From NCBI RefSeq assembly GCF_000422725.1, contig NZ_KE383909.1, positions 915,178 to 979,177 on the forward strand: a DNA stretch of 64,000 bases, in the 5' to 3' direction. Source of the stretch: Flavobacterium subsaxonicum WB 4.1-42 = DSM 21790. GTDB lineage: Bacteria; Bacteroidota; Bacteroidia; Flavobacteriales; Flavobacteriaceae. Numbering within the stretch: position 1 is the stretch's first letter; every line of letters starts with the position of its first letter. The position numbers were made by a program, and so were the translations under genes. The notes under the pieces were generated by a model. The model did no database searches. It was given only the letters and a program-made list of their open reading frames with translations, and was not told the origin of the DNA. Below are positions 31,681-40,126 of the stretch, piece by piece.

Positions 31681-32742
31681 TTACTTACTCTTATATTCTA
31701 ATACATAAAAATCGGCTAAAACCAACGCAGCCATTGCCTCTACAATAGGCACCGCGCGTGGCACCACACAAGGGTCGTGCCTGCCCCTGCCCTGCATCTC
31801 TACCGTGTTGCCATTGCTATCTATAGTTTGCTGTGTTTGCATTATTGTAGCTACCGGCTTAAAGGCAACCCTAAAGTAAATATCCATACCGTTGCTTATA
31901 CCTCCCTGTATACCACCAGATAAATTGGTTTTAGTGGTGCCATCGGCATTAAACAGGTCGTTATGCTCGCTGCCTTTCATTTTTGCACCGCAAAAACCGC
32001 TGCCATATTCAAAACCTTTTACAGCGTTAATAGACAGCATTGCTTTGCCCAGTTCGGCATGCAGCTTATCAAAAACCGGTTCGCCCAAGCCTGCCGGCAC
32101 GTTTTTAATAACACAGGTAACGGTTCCACCAATGGTATCGCCCTGTTTGCGTATCTCTTTAATATAGTCTTCCATCCTTGCGGCAGATGCTTCATCCGGG
32201 CAACGCACTGCATTGGTTTCGGTTAAAGAAAAATCAAGATCCTGATACGGCTTGTCTATAAAAATATCACCCACAGACGATGTAAATGCATTAATGGTAA
32301 CCTGCGGCAGCACCTGTTTGGCTATTGCCCCACCTACTACGCGGCTAATAGTTTCGCGTGCAGAGCTGCGCCCCCCGCCCCTGTAATCGCGTATGCCGTA
32401 CTTTTTATCGTACGTATAATCAGCGTGCGATGGGCGGTAAACATCTTTTATATGAGAGTAATCATCAGATTTCTGGTTGGTATTAGGCACCATAAAACCA
32501 ATTGGTGCGCCTGTGGTTTTTCCTTCAAAAATTCCCGAAAGAAACTGCACTTCATCCGGCTCTTTGCGTTGTGTTACAATAGCCGACTGCCCTGGCCTGC
32601 GCCTGTTTAGCTCGTTCTGTATGGCATCAAAATTAACCTCTATACCCGGGGGGCACCCATCTATAATACCGCCTATTGCCGGCCCGTGAGATTCTCCAAA
32701 TGTAGTTAGGGTAAATATGCGCCCAAATGTATTTCCTGCCAT
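31681..32742 (-). CDS. aroC: Chorismate synthase
   Basis: 353 residues. Last step of the shikimate pathway (EPSP to chorismate), FMN-dependent, cytoplasmic. The three family signatures are seen: [18 protein letters not shown] near 14-31, [24 protein letters not shown] near 118-141 and [19 protein letters not shown] near 320-338. The start at 32742 ([10 protein letters not shown]) is chosen on family length; the frame to 32793 adds an unrelated piece. Chorismate also feeds menaquinone synthesis through MenF and MenD, the latter at 40 kb. The TATATTTG box at 32758-32765 is a likely promoter. Confidence 0.95.
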   Translation of the reverse strand: MAGNTFGRIFTLTTFGESHGPAIGGIIDGCPPGIEVNFDAIQNELNRRRPGQSAIVTQRKEPDEVQFLSGIFEGKTTGAPIGFMVPNTNQKSDDYSHIKDVYRPSHADYTYDKKYGIRDYRGGGRSSARETISRVVGGAIAKQVLPQVTINAFTSSVGDIFIDKPYQDLDFSLTETNAVRCPDEASAARMEDYIKEIRKQGDTIGGTVTCVIKNVPAGLGEPVFDKLHAELGKAMLSINAVKGFEYGSGFCGAKMKGSEHNDLFNADGTTKTNLSGGIQGGISNGMDIYFRVAFKPVATIMQTQQTIDSNGNTVEMQGRGRHDPCVVPRAVPIVEAMAALVLADFYVLEYKSK

Positions 32743-32757
32743 TAGTATGATTTTTAA

Positions 32758-32765
32758 CAAATATA
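32758..32765 (-). promoter_or_regulatory. -7 box (TATATTTG) of aroC
   Basis: TAnnTTTG on the minus strand, 16 bases before the ATG. Confidence 0.45.
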
Positions 32766-32895
32766 CTTCGTTACAAATTATTATTAAAGGCATGTTACAT
32801 CAAATTTAATATACATTGCCATTTGTAAACCTTTTAGTAACCCTGCCATAAATTACAGGTTATATATATAGGTGTATTTTGCAGAAAACATCTTT

Positions 32896-33729
32896 ATGAA
32901 AAAAAGGATTGTAGACCTTGTAGTACTATCTGATGTTCATTTGGGTACCTATGGCTGCCACGCCAAAGAACTGTATAACTACCTACAAAGCATTAAGCCT
33001 AAAACACTGGTGCTAAACGGCGATATTATAGATATATGGCAGTTCAGGAAATCCTACTTTCCAAAATCGCACTTAAAGGTGGTTAAAAAGCTGTTAGATT
33101 TTGCCTCTAAAGGCACTAAAGTGTACTACATTACCGGTAATCATGATGAGATGCTTCGTAAGTTTAGCGATACTACCATGGGCAATTTTAGCATTGTAGA
33201 TAAGGTGGTGCTGGAGCTGGACGGAAAGAAAGCATGGTTTTTTCATGGCGATATTTTTGATAACTCTGTACATCACGCCAAATGGATTGCCAAACTTGGC
33301 GGTATTGGCTATGATTATCTTATACTCTTAAACCGCTTTATTAATTACCTGCTAATGCGCATGGGTAAAGAGCCTTACTCGCTATCCAAAAAAATTAAAT
33401 CGGGCGTAAAAAAGGCTGTAAAGTTTATATCTGATTTTGAATCTACCGCTGCCGACCTGGCTATAGAAAACAATTACGACTTTGTGGTTTGTGGCCATAT
33501 ACACGAGCCAAAAATGACAAAGATGGAAAATAAAAAAGGCAGTGTTATGTACTTAAACTCCGGCGACTGGATAGAAAACCTAACGGCACTGGAATATAAC
33601 AAAAAGCGCTGGAAAATGTACCGCCACGAAAACACAGTTAAAGTAGAGCAGGAAGACGATTATTTTGATATTAGCCCCAGCCTTACTGGCCAGCAACTTG
33701 TTGCATCGCTTATTTTTAGTGCAAAATAA
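32896..33729 (+). CDS. LpxH-like calcineurin-type phosphoesterase
   Basis: 277 residues. Metallophosphoesterase fold: LSDVHLG near 10-16, NGDIIDIW near 43-50, GNHDEML near 85-91, HGDIFD near 119-124 and CGHIHEPK near 206-213 give the two-metal site. Flavobacteria commonly use this family as UDP-2,3-diacylglucosamine diphosphatase in lipid A synthesis (LpxH/LpxG-like), and the gene is annotated in that way in related genomes; the sequence alone does not exclude another substrate. The start at 32896 (MKKRIVDLVVL) is favoured over 32872. Confidence 0.82.
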   Translation: MKKRIVDLVVLSDVHLGTYGCHAKELYNYLQSIKPKTLVLNGDIIDIWQFRKSYFPKSHLKVVKKLLDFASKGTKVYYITGNHDEMLRKFSDTTMGNFSIVDKVVLELDGKKAWFFHGDIFDNSVHHAKWIAKLGGIGYDYLILLNRFINYLLMRMGKEPYSLSKKIKSGVKKAVKFISDFESTAADLAIENNYDFVVCGHIHEPKMTKMENKKGSVMYLNSGDWIENLTALEYNKKRWKMYRHENTVKVEQEDDYFDISPSLTGQQLVASLIFSAK

Positions 33730-33780
33730 GGTACTTTAAAAATGTTGAGTTATATTAGCCACCTAACTCGATAAACTCAC

Positions 33781-34563
33781 ATGAAAAAAACTATTTACCT
33801 TTTGCTTGCACTAAGCATTTTTACGGTTTCCTGCTCGTCTGACGATGATAGCGCGGCTACAACTACACCATCAGAAAATGATTATTTGCCGCTTACCGCC
33901 GGTAATTACTGGGTGTATGATGTGCCAGGGTCTGTAGAATCCGGGAGAGATTCGCTTTATGTTGCAAACGATACTGTTATTGCAGGGTCTGCTTATAGTA
34001 AATTTAAAACCCGCGAACTGGCTTTTGGTTTCTTTACCGGAGCTTTAGCTAATAACGGTGTAAAAAAAGAGGGTAACAAGTTACTGCTTACCGGGAGTGC
34101 ATCGGTTAACTTTACCGAAGAATTTCCTATAAATATAGGTGTTACAGACCTTATTATTTTTAATGAAGATGCTACCGTAAACGATGCCCTTGGTGCTGTT
34201 ACAGGTACTATAGAACAAACTTATGATGGTTATCCGCTTACGTTTACCTACACCCTTACAACCACAGCTAAAGAAGATTTACCAAATTATAGCGTAGGCA
34301 CAGATGTTTATACTGATGTAAAAAGGGTAGAAACTAAACTTAACCTAAAAATAGAAACTGAGTTATTAGGGTTTACTGCTGAAATTTTAAAGCCTCAGGA
34401 TATTGTTACATCATACCAGTATTACGCAAAGGGCATTGGTGTAGTTTATGTAGATACAACTTTACAATATAATATTAACGCTGAAATAGCTGCCACATTT
34501 GGCATTCCGGCAACGCGTACCGAAACTCAAAAAGAAATTTTGGACACGTATAGTGTAGAATAA
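33781..34563 (+). CDS. Lipoprotein of unknown function
   Basis: 260 residues. Lipoprotein signal MKKTIYLLLALSIFTVSC with Cys 18, followed by SSDDDS, the acidic stretch that in Bacteroidota acts as a lipoprotein export signal to the cell surface. The body alternates polar and hydrophobic residues (beta-rich), starting YLPLTAGNYWVYDVPGS, the form of surface lipoproteins that hold a short calycin-like domain. No catalytic motif seen. It is followed by the beta-barrel gene after 100 bases with its own -7 box. Confidence 0.75.
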   Translation: MKKTIYLLLALSIFTVSCSSDDDSAATTTPSENDYLPLTAGNYWVYDVPGSVESGRDSLYVANDTVIAGSAYSKFKTRELAFGFFTGALANNGVKKEGNKLLLTGSASVNFTEEFPINIGVTDLIIFNEDATVNDALGAVTGTIEQTYDGYPLTFTYTLTTTAKEDLPNYSVGTDVYTDVKRVETKLNLKIETELLGFTAEILKPQDIVTSYQYYAKGIGVVYVDTTLQYNINAEIAATFGIPATRTETQKEILDTYSVE

Positions 34564-34626
34564 TTTTAACAAAACGATAACTGTTAAAAGTTTAACATAA
34601 ACCTATTCCTACAAAAAAGTTGCTTT

Positions 34627-34634
34627 TATATTTG
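34627..34634 (+). promoter_or_regulatory. -7 box (TATATTTG) for the outer-membrane barrel gene
   Basis: TAnnTTTG 30 bases upstream of the ATG at 34665. Confidence 0.45.
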
Positions 34635-34664
34635 CCTTAATAAAACAACTAATTGGGAATTATT

Positions 34665-35171
34665 ATGAAAAAACTTCTTTTATCGGCTTTTATGCTGGCA
34701 GGATTGGCATTTAGCGCGCAGGCACAGGAAAAAAATGCGATTGGTATACGTATTGGCGATAACGATGGCTTTGGTGGTGAGGTATCTTACCAACGTAAAT
34801 TAGGATCTGACAACAGGTTAGAACTTGATTTAGGTATACGTAACTCTAACCATTATGATGCTTTTAAACTTGCAGCTCTTTACCAATGGGTTTGGAATAT
34901 TGAAGGCGGCTTTAACTGGTATGCCGGTGTTGGTGGTGGTGTTGGTACCTGGAGTTATGATTATGATGGCCCGGGCAATGGCCCATTTAACGATGATTAT
35001 GAAGATGATGGTACGTTTTTATTTGTAGCAGGAGATATAGGTATAGAATATAACTTTGATTTTCCGTTACAACTATCGTTAGACTTTAGGCCAGAGCTTT
35101 ACTTTAATGATGATTACGGTGGAGATAATTTTGGTCCGGATATTGCACTTGGTGCACGTTTCCGTTTCTAA
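34665..35171 (+). CDS. Outer-membrane beta-barrel protein, small
   Basis: 168 residues. Signal peptide MKKLLLSAFMLAGLAFSAQAQ, then eight alternating amphipathic strands (for example AIGIRIG, GGEVSYQRKL, RLELDLGIRN, WYAGVGGGVG, IGIEYNF, LSLDFRPELYF) with Gly-rich turns and the last residues IALGARFRF ending in Phe, the signal for outer membrane insertion. Such eight-stranded barrels in Bacteroidota are OmpA- or OmpW-like in shape. The loops near residue 100 are rich in Asp and Gly. Confidence 0.82.
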   Translation: MKKLLLSAFMLAGLAFSAQAQEKNAIGIRIGDNDGFGGEVSYQRKLGSDNRLELDLGIRNSNHYDAFKLAALYQWVWNIEGGFNWYAGVGGGVGTWSYDYDGPGNGPFNDDYEDDGTFLFVAGDIGIEYNFDFPLQLSLDFRPELYFNDDYGGDNFGPDIALGARFRF

Positions 35172-35199
35172 AAACATAAAACCTAAGAACAAAAAATAA

Positions 35200-35230
35200 T
35201 AAACCCCTGCCCAATAAGCAGGGGTTTATT
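35200..35230 (+). terminator. Terminator after the beta-barrel gene
   Basis: AAACCCCTGC / GCAGGGGTTT hairpin with CCAATAA loop, then ATTG. Confidence 0.8.
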
Positions 35231-35252
35231 GTATATACTTATAGTTTCGATT

Positions 35253-35666
35253 ATGAAAAAAACTCTTCTATTCGCCACCCTGCTTACAATTTTCTTAAGC
35301 TGTAAAAATCATAAAGAAGAAGTAGCTCTAATAAATAGTATTGAAGCCGACACTATAAAAGTAGCCGATAAGCAACAGCCGCTTAACTGGAAGGATGATT
35401 TGCTGGCTAAGTACGTATCGCAATCCGATAATGATTTGATACAATCTGCCAACAAACAAAAGTTAAACGAAGAATGGCTTTTTGACCAGGAAATAGTTAC
35501 TGATACCGCCAGTTATCTGGTTTATCAGATTGGCCATGATGTTACCGATGAGGGAGGTACTAACCCCCGCTTTGTAACCGACCAATGGGTACGTATAGAT
35601 ACCATATCCAAACAACTATACGAATACGACCTGGCTAACGACAGCCTTATAAAATGGAAGCCATAG
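35253..35666 (+). CDS. Small lipoprotein, unknown
   Basis: 137 residues. Lipoprotein signal MKKTLLFATLLTIFLSC with Cys 17, then KNHKEE. The rest is charged with one hydrophobic strand (DTASYLVYQIGHDV) and a closing LYEYDLANDSLIKW. No family recognised. The start at 35253 fits the signal; the frame to 35229 starts in the terminator hairpin of the previous gene. Confidence 0.7.
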   Translation: MKKTLLFATLLTIFLSCKNHKEEVALINSIEADTIKVADKQQPLNWKDDLLAKYVSQSDNDLIQSANKQKLNEEWLFDQEIVTDTASYLVYQIGHDVTDEGGTNPRFVTDQWVRIDTISKQLYEYDLANDSLIKWKP

Positions 35667-35673
35667 CATAAAA

Positions 35674-35700
35674 AAAGCCCTTCTTTTCAGAAGGGCTTTG
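35674..35700. terminator. Bidirectional terminator between lipoprotein gene and ettA
   Basis: AAAGCCCTTC / GAAGGGCTTT hairpin with a short T-rich loop and A/T runs on both sides, between convergent genes. Confidence 0.85.
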
Positions 35701-35706
35701 TTATAT

Positions 35707-37401
35707 TTAGTTTCTTATAAGTTTTTTATACTTAATACGCTTAGGCGTTAAGTCGCCGCCAAGGCGTTTTTTCTTGTTCTCTTCATATTCAGAGAAGCTT
35801 CCTTCAAAAAAGTACACTTCAGAGTTGCCTTCAAAAGCAAGAATGTGGGTACAAACCCTGTCTAAAAACCACCTGTCGTGAGATATTACCACTGCACAAC
35901 CTGCAAAGTTATCCAAACCTTCTTCAAGCGCACGTAGTGTATTAATATCCAAGTCGTTGGTAGGCTCATCCAGTAGCAAAACGTTACCTTCTTCTTTAAG
36001 TGTTATAGCCAGGTGAAGCCTGTTACGCTCTCCACCAGATAGTGTTGCCACCTTTTTATTCTGGTCGCTACCACTAAAGTTAAAACGGCTAAGGTAAGCG
36101 CGGGAGTTTACCTGCCTGCCACCCATCATAATAAGCTCCTGGCCATCGCAAAAATTCTCCCAGATAGTTTTTTCAGGATCTATGTTAGAGTGGCTCTGGT
36201 CTACATAAGCAATCTTAACGGTTTCGCCTACAGCAAATTCGCCTTTATCGGGTGTTTGCTCGCCCATTATCATTTTAAAGATGGTGGTTTTACCGGCACC
36301 GTTTGGCCCAATAATACCAACAATACCTGCTTGTGGCAGTGTAAAGTTTAGGTCTTCGTACAATAATTTATCGCCAAAAGCCTTAGCAACACCTTTAGCC
36401 TCAATTACATTAGTACCAAGCCTTGGCCCGTTAGGTATGTAAATTTCCAGTTTTTCGTCAAGCTCTTTCTGGTCTTCGTTTAATAGCCTGTCGTAATTTT
36501 GTAAACGAGCTTTTTGCTTGGTCTGGCGTCCTTTAGCACCCTGCCTAACCCAGTCGAGCTCTCGCTCTAAAGTTTTACGGCGTTTAGAAGCTGTTTTTTC
36601 TTCCTGCTCCATACGCTTAGATTTTTGGTCAAGCCAAGAAGAGTAGTTACCCTTCCACGGTATACCTTCTCCCCTGTCTAATTCCAGAATCCAGCCTGCC
36701 ACGTTATCAAGAAAATAACGGTCGTGGGTTACGGCAATAACAGTACCCGCATAGTGCTGTAAATGCTGCTCTAACCAAAGTACACTCTCGGCATCAAGGT
36801 GGTTGGTAGGCTCATCCAAAAGCAATACATCCGGCTGTTGTAAAAGCAGGCGGCAAAGTGCTACACGTCTTTTCTCTCCACCCGAAAGCACATTTATCGG
36901 GGTGTCCGGCTCTGGGGTACGCAGGGCATCCATAGCTATTTCCAGCTTGGTATCCAGCTCCCATGCGCCCGATGCATCTATCCTGTCCTGTAGCTCGGCC
37001 TGGCGGTCCATAAGCTTTTGCATCTTATCGGCATCCTCATATACTTCAGGATCGCCAAAGCTGTCATTAATTTTATTAAACTCGTCTAAAAGGGCAACCG
37101 TTTCGGCCACACCCTCGCGAACAATTTCTATAACTGTTTTAGTCTCATCTAAAATAGGTTCCTGCTCAAGGTAGCCCACGGTATAGCCCGGAGCAAAAAC
37201 AACATCGCCCTGGTAGTTTTTATCCTGGCCGGCAATAATTTTTAGTAATGATGATTTACCCGAACCGTTTAAACCAAGAATACCAATTTTGGCACCATAG
37301 AAAAAACTAAGGTAAATATCTTTAAGCACCGGTTTATTAGCGCCGGGATAGGTTTTACCCAGCTTAGACATGGAAAATATTACTTTCTTATCGTCTGACA
37401 T
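35707..37401 (-). CDS. ettA: ABC-F ATPase, energy-dependent translational throttle
   Basis: 564 residues. Two ABC domains: Walker A GLNGSGKSSLLK near 42 and GPNGAGKTTIFK near 358; signatures LSGGEKRRVALC near 167 and LSGGERNRLHLA near 464; Walker B LLLDEPTNHLD and LLLDEPTNDLD. No membrane parts, so it belongs to the ABC-F group that binds the ribosomal E site; the linker with KSKRMEQEEKTASKRR around 265-290 is the P-site tRNA interaction motif. Length and the way the protein ends (GGDLTPKRIKYKKLI) fit EttA, which gates the first translocation step according to the ATP/ADP ratio. A small membrane protein gene follows on the upstream side. Confidence 0.93.
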   Translation of the reverse strand: MSDDKKVIFSMSKLGKTYPGANKPVLKDIYLSFFYGAKIGILGLNGSGKSSLLKIIAGQDKNYQGDVVFAPGYTVGYLEQEPILDETKTVIEIVREGVAETVALLDEFNKINDSFGDPEVYEDADKMQKLMDRQAELQDRIDASGAWELDTKLEIAMDALRTPEPDTPINVLSGGEKRRVALCRLLLQQPDVLLLDEPTNHLDAESVLWLEQHLQHYAGTVIAVTHDRYFLDNVAGWILELDRGEGIPWKGNYSSWLDQKSKRMEQEEKTASKRRKTLERELDWVRQGAKGRQTKQKARLQNYDRLLNEDQKELDEKLEIYIPNGPRLGTNVIEAKGVAKAFGDKLLYEDLNFTLPQAGIVGIIGPNGAGKTTIFKMIMGEQTPDKGEFAVGETVKIAYVDQSHSNIDPEKTIWENFCDGQELIMMGGRQVNSRAYLSRFNFSGSDQNKKVATLSGGERNRLHLAITLKEEGNVLLLDEPTNDLDINTLRALEEGLDNFAGCAVVISHDRWFLDRVCTHILAFEGNSEVYFFEGSFSEYEENKKKRLGGDLTPKRIKYKKLIRN

Positions 37402-37438
37402 AATTTATGTTTGTAGTTTTTAGTTTATTGTTTGATGC

Positions 37439-37615
37439 TTACACCCTGCCTTTAAGCGCATTAAAAACCCATGCAATGGCAAAAAAGCCAAGTCCCACAG
37501 CAGCAAAGCCATAGCCGGCAATATCATTATACTTAAATGCACCTAAGCCTATAAGCAACAGCCCCATAAGTATCATAATAAGGGTAGCCCAGCCAAGTAC
37601 CGTATTTTTATTCAT
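37439..37615 (-). CDS. Short membrane protein (CAL67264-like), 58 residues
   Basis: Too short for most gene finders. Start at 37615 (a second ATG is three bases upstream at 37618). Two hydrophobic segments, residues 8-26 (GWATLIMILMGLLLIGLGA) and 34-51, split by FKYNDIAGYG, with a basic end FNALKGRV. This arrangement agrees with a small Flavobacteriia membrane protein family annotated as CAL67264. It is 37 bases upstream of ettA on the same strand, hence probably in one transcript. Function unknown. Confidence 0.72.
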   Translation of the reverse strand: MNKNTVLGWATLIMILMGLLLIGLGAFKYNDIAGYGFAAVGLGFFAIAWVFNALKGRV

Positions 37616-37681
37616 CATTGTTTATAGTAGTGTTTAAAAAGCAAATATCGGTAACTTTTACTTATTTGTAAAATAATGAAG

Positions 37682-38515
37682 TTACGAATTTATAAGGTAA
37701 ATACCGTCTTCTTTTATCTCTATAAGCTTTTGCTTATACAACGTGCCAATAGCTTTCTTAAAAGTCTTTTTGCTCATTTTAAGCACGGTCTTAATATCTT
37801 CGGGGTGGCTGTTGTCGTTTAAACGCAAAAAACCACGGCTTGCCCTAAGTTCGTCCAGTATTTTCTCGGCATTAGGCTCAATACCATCAAAGCCGGTTTT
37901 TTGTAGGGTTACATCAATCTTATTATCAGGGCGAATAGTTTTAATATACCCTTTAACCCTGTCTCCCGTACGCAAATCATCATACACCTCATTAAGGTAC
38001 ATAAGGCCTTTATGCTGCTCGTTAATAATAACGTTAATGCCAAGCTCTGTAATATGGGTAACAATAAGGTCTACTTCTTCGCCCTCTTCTACGGTTAGCT
38101 CTTCGTTACTTAAAAACTGGTTAAGCTTACTTGATCCTACAAGCCTGTTCGACTTTTCGTCTAAAAACATGTGTATCAAGTAGCGCTTAGTAGCTTCCAT
38201 AGGGCGCGCCTGCTCCCTAAAAGGTACAAATAGGTCTTTTTCAAGGCCCCAATTCATAAAGGCGCCAAACTTGTTTATATAGCTTACGCGAAGCAATGCA
38301 AACTCATTAAGGTATATGTAGGGCTCTAAAGTAGTTGCCACGGGGCGCTCTTCCTGGTCAAGGTATACAAATACGGTAAGCTCATCGCCTATTTCAAAAT
38401 CTTCGGGCACGTATTTGTTAGGCAAAAGTATATCATCTTTGCCATCGGTTAAATAAAGCCCAACCTGGGTATCCCTCGCAATACTTAGGGTATTGTATTT
38501 TCCTAATTCGATCAT
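37682..38515 (-). CDS. CvfB-like S1 RNA-binding protein
   Basis: 277 residues: S1 modules at about 1-65 (LGKYNTLSIARDTQVGLYL), 70-130 (ALLRVSYINKFGAFMNWG) and 140-215 (VDLIVTHITELGINVII), then a winged-helix end (TVLKMSKKTFKKAIGTLY). That is the CvfB/YitL architecture; CvfB of Staphylococcus binds RNA and affects virulence gene expression. Start at 38515 gives MIELGKYNTL, the usual family start. Cytoplasmic. Confidence 0.87.
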   Translation of the reverse strand: MIELGKYNTLSIARDTQVGLYLTDGKDDILLPNKYVPEDFEIGDELTVFVYLDQEERPVATTLEPYIYLNEFALLRVSYINKFGAFMNWGLEKDLFVPFREQARPMEATKRYLIHMFLDEKSNRLVGSSKLNQFLSNEELTVEEGEEVDLIVTHITELGINVIINEQHKGLMYLNEVYDDLRTGDRVKGYIKTIRPDNKIDVTLQKTGFDGIEPNAEKILDELRASRGFLRLNDNSHPEDIKTVLKMSKKTFKKAIGTLYKQKLIEIKEDGIYLINS

Positions 38516-38595
38516 TCTATAATTGTTGAAGCCACAAAGGTACAAAGATTAAGCAGTAAGCGGTAATCATTAGGTAAAGTATAATAGTGTTTGTT

Positions 38596-38603
38596 TATAT
38601 TTG
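38596..38603 (+). promoter_or_regulatory. -7 box (TATATTTG) for the rhomboid gene
   Basis: TAnnTTTG 27 bases before the ATG at 38631. Confidence 0.5.
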
Positions 38604-38630
38604 GCAAAATATAAACAAACTTACTTTATA

Positions 38631-40118
38631 ATGGCTGTAGGATTTACACCAAAATTTACCCGGGATATTGCGTTAAATACCGGCCGCGAGCATTGCATTG
38701 TTACCGCCTTTAAAACATTTGATAATTTAGGATGGAAAACAGTCTATATAAGCCCTAATGGGTTAATTGCCTATACTAATAAAGGCATATTTACCACTAA
38801 TGCCGAAATCAGGATTATTGTTACAGATACTACCATTACTATTACAAGCAGTTCTACCGGTAGCGAAATGGTAGATCTTGGAAAAAATAAAAAATTTGTA
38901 GAACAATTTATAGACACCTATACTAAACTACTGGAAGCAGGGAGTACTGAAGAATCTGTCCATGAATATAACCAATTAAAACAAAATTTTCCTCCGCAAG
39001 ATGAGGAAGACTATTTGCTTGCCCCGCCTGTTAGTGGCATTAAAAGCTTTTTGGCTTTATTTACACCTGTAAAGGGCTACTTTATTACACCCATTTTAAT
39101 TTTAGTTAACATTGCCATTTTTATAATAATGGTGTGCAACGGTATTAATTTTATGGAGCCAAGCGCCGAAAGTATGCTTAGCTGGGGCGCTAACTTTAAA
39201 CCCGTAACATTAGATGGCCAATGGTACAGGCTTTTTACCTGCTGTTTTATACATTTTGGCCTATTACATTTAGTAATGAATATGTATGCCTTGTCTTATA
39301 TTGGCTTATTACTGGAGCCTCGCCTTGGCAAAAGCAGGTTTTTGGCGGGTTACTTACTGGCGGGTTTAGTGGCAAGCGCTACGAGCTTATGGTGGAATGA
39401 TTTTGTTGTTAGCGGCGGGGCGTCTGGTGCTATCTTTGGCATGTATGGCCTTTTTTTAGCTTTGCTTACAACCAATGCAATAGAAAAATCTGTACGTAAG
39501 CCCTTAATGGCAAGCATAGGTGTATTTGTGGTATTTAACATTTTTAGCGGAATGGCCGTTAGCGGTATAGATAATGCAGCCCACGTTGGTGGGCTTTTAG
39601 GTGGTTTTGTAATTGGCTATATATTTATACCAAGCCTACGGAAACCGTCATCTGCCGGGCCGAAATTTGCAGGTATCGTTGCAGCAGCTGTTGTATGTGC
39701 GGGTATAATTTTTGCAGCCTGTAATTACACCAGTAACGATATTGCTAAATATGATACTGCAATTAAGCAGTTTGGGATTAACGAAACCAAAGCATTACAG
39801 GTTTATAATCTTGATGATAGCGCTACTAAACAGCAACTACTTGAAGGTTTAAAAACCGGATTACAATACTGGAAGCAAAACCGCAAACTTATAGCAGATG
39901 CCGATATGTTAGATTTACCAGAATCGTTACACACTCAGAATAAAAAGCTTATAAAATACTGCGATTTAAGAATAGAAATTTACACTTTAGCCTCTAAGAA
40001 TATTACCGAAGATACACAGGCATACGTTTACAGGCTATCTGAACTGAATAAAGAAATAAACGCATTATTGGATGAGAATTTTGGGAAGACAAAACAAGAT
40101 CCTCCCCCATCTCAATAA
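38631..40118 (+). CDS. Rhomboid-family intramembrane serine protease with extra N- and C-terminal regions
   Basis: 495 residues, long for a rhomboid. Residues 1-130 are a soluble N-terminal region with beta character. The six-helix rhomboid core spans about 150-350: WYRLFTCCFIHFGLLHLVMNMYAL near 198 (HxxxN), GGASGAIFGMYG near 262 with catalytic S265, and AAHVGGLLGG near 316 with catalytic H318. One more helix near 358-375 and then a soluble C-terminal tail of 120 residues, mostly helical. All catalytic residues are there. Substrate unknown. The start at 38631 is favoured; the frame from a TTG at 38601 would begin in the promoter. Confidence 0.87.
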   Translation: MAVGFTPKFTRDIALNTGREHCIVTAFKTFDNLGWKTVYISPNGLIAYTNKGIFTTNAEIRIIVTDTTITITSSSTGSEMVDLGKNKKFVEQFIDTYTKLLEAGSTEESVHEYNQLKQNFPPQDEEDYLLAPPVSGIKSFLALFTPVKGYFITPILILVNIAIFIIMVCNGINFMEPSAESMLSWGANFKPVTLDGQWYRLFTCCFIHFGLLHLVMNMYALSYIGLLLEPRLGKSRFLAGYLLAGLVASATSLWWNDFVVSGGASGAIFGMYGLFLALLTTNAIEKSVRKPLMASIGVFVVFNIFSGMAVSGIDNAAHVGGLLGGFVIGYIFIPSLRKPSSAGPKFAGIVAAAVVCAGIIFAACNYTSNDIAKYDTAIKQFGINETKALQVYNLDDSATKQQLLEGLKTGLQYWKQNRKLIADADMLDLPESLHTQNKKLIKYCDLRIEIYTLASKNITEDTQAYVYRLSELNKEINALLDENFGKTKQDPPPSQ

Positions 40119-40126
40119 CTATAGCT

